Shown: in pieces, positions 60,530 to 64,000 of the stretch
Layout: every line of letters begins with the position of its first letter
Position numbering within the stretch: the first letter of the stretch is position 1
DNA from: Diphasiastrum complanatum
Lineage: Eukaryota > Streptophyta > Lycopodiopsida > Lycopodiales > Lycopodiaceae
Assembly: GCA_029204225.1 (NCBI GenBank)
Contig: MU832197.1
Coordinates: forward strand, 18,550 to 82,549
Reading direction: 5' to 3'
DNA length: 64,000 nt
The notes under the pieces: model-generated
Database searches by the model: none
Told to the model about the DNA's origin: nothing
Seen by the model: only the letters and a program-made list of their open reading frames with translations
Position numbers and translations under genes: made by a program

Positions 60530-61350
60530 CTAAAATAGAACCAGTAATAGGTTATACAAGAAGCTTTGAAGCAGCCGCTCCTGCAAACTGAGCCCGTCGA
60601 AGAATTGAAACCGCTTGTGAACGTTGTAATGCTATAGAAATACGTGACGGTAGAAAAGAAACAATGACGGAAGGTAAAGTAATGTTTTGTCCCTAGCGTT
60701 TCACCATAAGCTCCGCACATAAACATAAAAAATCATTAAATTTCTTGTGAAGAGGACCATAGTTTGTCCAAGGCCAAAGGGGATAAAATCTTCACCAGGT
60801 GCACGATCATTATAATCTCTTCCTTTTCTTGAGCTGCGTGAGATGCAGCGGCCCCTTGCAATGGTGAAGAACGACGAAGGAGAGGGAACAACAATTATAA
60901 CATCTCCTAGAGTACAAATTCCATCACGGGTGAGAACAAGGTCAACTCGTCATCGAGTAGATTGCGAAGAAGGCCCTGGTAAAATGTGTGTTTGTTCTCG
61001 AACAACATGAAAACCACTATCATGAGCAATAGCAGCAACGACATCACGAATGAATCATGTGAAACAATACGTTCTCCACCTGAGGGACATACATAAGATG
61101 AGTACCCAAGGAATCCAACACATGCCCACATGAAACACTTAGAGATACCAATTAAAATTGGTTGTAGAAGTCCCAATCTGGTTCGAAGGGCAGTATAATT
61201 GTTGACTTGCAATAGTGGAAGAACTGGACGTGCAACCAGCCAAGCCCCCTGCACGACAAGAAAGAAGACGAGAAAAACCTGTTGCTAATGTGTCACCAAA
61301 GATTCGAAGGGAGGCACAAAAGGCTGTACTAGTGCTTTGGTGTTTCATTG
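60530..61350 (-). pseudogene. Degenerate protein-coding remnant, unrecognised
   Basis: The minus strand has overlapping frames (61348-61139, 61254-60907, 60726-60526) joined by frameshifts. The best-preserved block, about 60960-60760, reads RVDLVLTRDGICTLGDVIIV, then SRKGRDYNDRAPGEDFIPFG. An N-terminal block reads FSRLLSCRAGGLAGCTS. The RRVD..LTRDG...LADVV pattern is familiar from repetitive plant proteins, perhaps nuclease-like and TE-associated, but I cannot name the family. It is not a working gene. Confidence 0.4.
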
Positions 61351-63890
61351 ATCAAGCCATTACCACATACAGTCTGGTCCCGGAGCCATTACCACATATA
61401 GTCCGATCCCCTGGCAATGAGTGATGTTTCATTGATCAAGGCCCATACCACATATAATCCGATCGAAGTTCGCGAGCAACTCATGGCTTCCCCCACTCAA
61501 CTACCCAAGTCTGGGATTACAAGTGGTCATGGCCCTCCCAATGGCCATTACCTAGGTACAAAACTCGACGAGTTGATACAAAATCACTCTATTTGCTTAG
61601 CAGTTTGTTGCAACCCATTTTCTTTAAACCATGTTAAGTGACACTAAAATTGGGCAACAGAACTGCCCCTCTTTCACACTTGGCTGGTAACATTTAGATG
61701 GAGTGACCCAAGTTGATTGGCAAGCTTGAATCTCTCTCATGTCATTGGTCCATTTCTCTCAAGATGTCCCTAGCAACAACAAGAAAACATGCCAAGCAAG
61801 GTCCCCATGTCCAAATAATCACTTTCAGTTGCCTCATGTGCCACATATTGGCCACTCAAAATAACTATGAAATAGAAAGAATGGACAATGAGAGAACTCT
61901 TCTGGATTAGAGACTAGTTAGGCTCTCAAGTTTAAAATCAACCTGAGAATGAAAATATGCGTCTTTGTCCGAAAACAAGTTCCTCAAATAATGTTCATAT
62001 TATGGAATGGGCCAACCACCCTATTTTGTCTGTTTATACATGCTCAGTGCTCACTATGAGCCTTACTTGACATCATAGGCCAGGGCCAACCCATTCTATT
62101 TATCTAGAATATAGAAATCTATAAATAGACAACACACTACAAGATATATCATTTATAAACTATGCATTGTCTAGCAAAATGGACACTTTACTAATAGATT
62201 GTACAATTTGCCAAATAAGGTTACATCGAGTCTAGACCTTTGCAAATAGATATTGTGAGTTTTGCGAGTTTATTTTTCAAAAATAATGATCATGCCAACA
62301 AATATTTTTATAATAAATTGTATTGATAACAAAAGAAAAGATTGAAGGCATTTGTGTGTTGTTATAGTTGAGCTCAAGGCGCTTTAACCAAGAAAACAAC
62401 ACATATAAGATAGCCTTTGCAACTTGGCAATTAAACATATTGCATGCTTTATGAGGTGAAGACTAGAATATTTCAACATATATTCATCTACATAGTGTAT
62501 TTTTTACAATAAAAAATAACCTCTCATTGTCTTGTCTGATAATGAGGTCATTAACATTTAGGCTAATACTTGTAATGCCATTCTCACACTTAGGAACACA
62601 TAGATGCTAGTCAAATTTGCCCTTTTTGGGACTATTCTAAATTTTCATTGATTTTTTTATATCACATTATAGGGTGGAAGGGTTTCCAACCCATATATAG
62701 TCTTTTTGAGTTGGCATGTTTTCTCTTCTTGAACTTTGACAATAAGAATTCTTCAAGCTGTTCCAAAACTACTTCCTTGACAAATCATTATTCACAATAG
62801 CTTTCTTCACATCGAACTGATAAAAATTTCAATCAAATTGAGTTTTATAGTGCAATCATTAACTGATCATCATTATTATTTTTTCATGGGTGAAAAGGTT
62901 TATTGATATTCTATGCTTTCCATATGATCCCTTTGCAACTAGACATGCCTTACATCTATATTTCCTACCACTTGCTTTGGATTTTATTATGTGAACTCAC
63001 TTTAGCCAGTCGAAACTTTGCCTTCATGTAGATTGACAAACTCACACATATGTTCTTTAAGATGGATTCAGTTATTTTTTACTATAACATCCTTTCAATT
63101 TGTCTTGTCTTCGAGCATGGTGAAAGTCAATAAGTTCATGTACATGCAGAATGATATTCATCATATCTGCAATCACTTCATGATGCATTGATGCACTAAA
63201 CCTTCTCAAAATCTTTAGGGGATGATTAGACACAGTATACAATTTTGAATCTTTATGAGATTGATAAAAGATTTATTTCACTTGAAGGAGAGAGATCACT
63301 ACTTGGTTTATCTTAGACACTTTTTTTGTCATGCAATGCATGTTTTGGCTTTTGTCTTGTCGTCCCTCATCAAAGAACATCATAAACAAGGAGATCCACA
63401 TTTGACTTCTCTTTTATCCACTATCCAATACCAAAACTCTAAACTAAATAGCATCAACTTGATTCACATAGCTTGTGACCTCAACACTAGCTAACTACAA
63501 AGATTTTATAGCCACTATAGAGGCATAGTTCCCCCACACTATGCAATAATGCAAGCGCCATTCTAAGCATAGGTATGAGCACAATGTACATCATGTAGCA
63601 TACTTCTATAGAATAAGAATGAGCTATAGACCTTCACTCATTGTTGAACACTCACTCTACAATGTCACTTGCCTACATCTCCTCAAACCCATCCTAGAAA
63701 CTCAGGTAATCTCTCTCTACCAAACTGCTACTTCAAAGTCTTACAAGTGGACAAGCAAGCAGGAGCAGGCAAAAAACCATTTGTTTGGCACTGCCTCTAC
63801 CTTGATTTCAGCCTATTACAGTTCCTAGAGAGGTATGCACCTCAATATTATGGACTTCATGAGAAGAACCAGAGAGCCTAGCCGAAGCAA
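61351..63890. other. AT-rich intergenic DNA
   Basis: No convincing gene or complete element. Around 61360-61470 a short segment built on TTACCACATATAGTCCGATC, with TGTTTCATTGATCAAG, is repeated two or three times. Confidence 0.45.
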
Positions 63891-63898
63891 TTAACTCC

Positions 63899-64000
63899 AG
63901 GATGCTGTGAAGTGGCTAGAAGCTATGGAAAGCGAGTACAACTCACTTTGTGACGAATTAGGACATGGACGCTTTTTTCGACTTCCCCACTCATAAGAGA
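63899..64000 (+). pseudogene. Copia reverse transcriptase lead-in fragment at window edge
   Basis: LQDAVKWLEAMESEYNSLCD resembles the KWLEAMKEEMDSL segment that opens the copia reverse transcriptase. It runs off the right edge, so it cannot be judged complete or broken. Confidence 0.5.

Overview
The window is nuclear DNA of a land plant. Two interrupted genes with clean GT-AG introns encode plastid-type proteins. They sit in AT-rich DNA packed with decayed LTR retrotransposons, MITE-like elements and very long (CT)n microsatellites. Long TE-filled introns (up to about 13 kb) and this repeat mix would suit a seedless plant such as a fern, but that is a low-confidence inference from style, not from a diagnostic marker.

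Layout. 1-1432: the 3' end of a Ty3/gypsy chromovirus (chromodomain, polypurine tract, complete 3' LTR). 3821-13622 (+): promoter and nine coding exons of the ADP-glucose pyrophosphorylase small subunit, 529 aa, with two MITE-like elements in its last intron. 14754-17113 (+): a deleted gypsy element (gag, protease, then an integrase tail). 17512-20364 (-): a deleted Ty1/copia element with an in-frame gag-integrase fusion. 22126-23030: a solo LTR twin of the first LTR. 23034-24451: four long (CT)n tracts. 24268-28740: a dispersed repeat family, a copia-like LTR and a Helitron protein fragment.

30973-60070 (-): a six-exon FAD-dependent monooxygenase gene (CTF2/MO1-like, 469 aa). Only 1,410 bp of its 29.1 kb is coding. 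Its introns hold gypsy, copia, LINE and foldback sequences and a probable non-autonomous LTR element (about 48.3-53.9 kb) with acidic, unrecognised ORFs. 60071-64000: the gene's upstream side, a degenerate unrecognised reading frame, and a copia fragment at the right edge.

The two genes are not functionally coupled: one makes ADP-glucose for starch synthesis, the other is a predicted flavin hydroxylase of unknown substrate. They converge tail to tail across about 17 kb of transposon debris. No CRISPR array, rRNA, convincing tRNA or operon-like cluster was seen. I found no clearly new biological system. The least explained items are the 48-54 kb element, the CT-bearing dispersed repeat family and the 60.5-61.3 kb reading frame.
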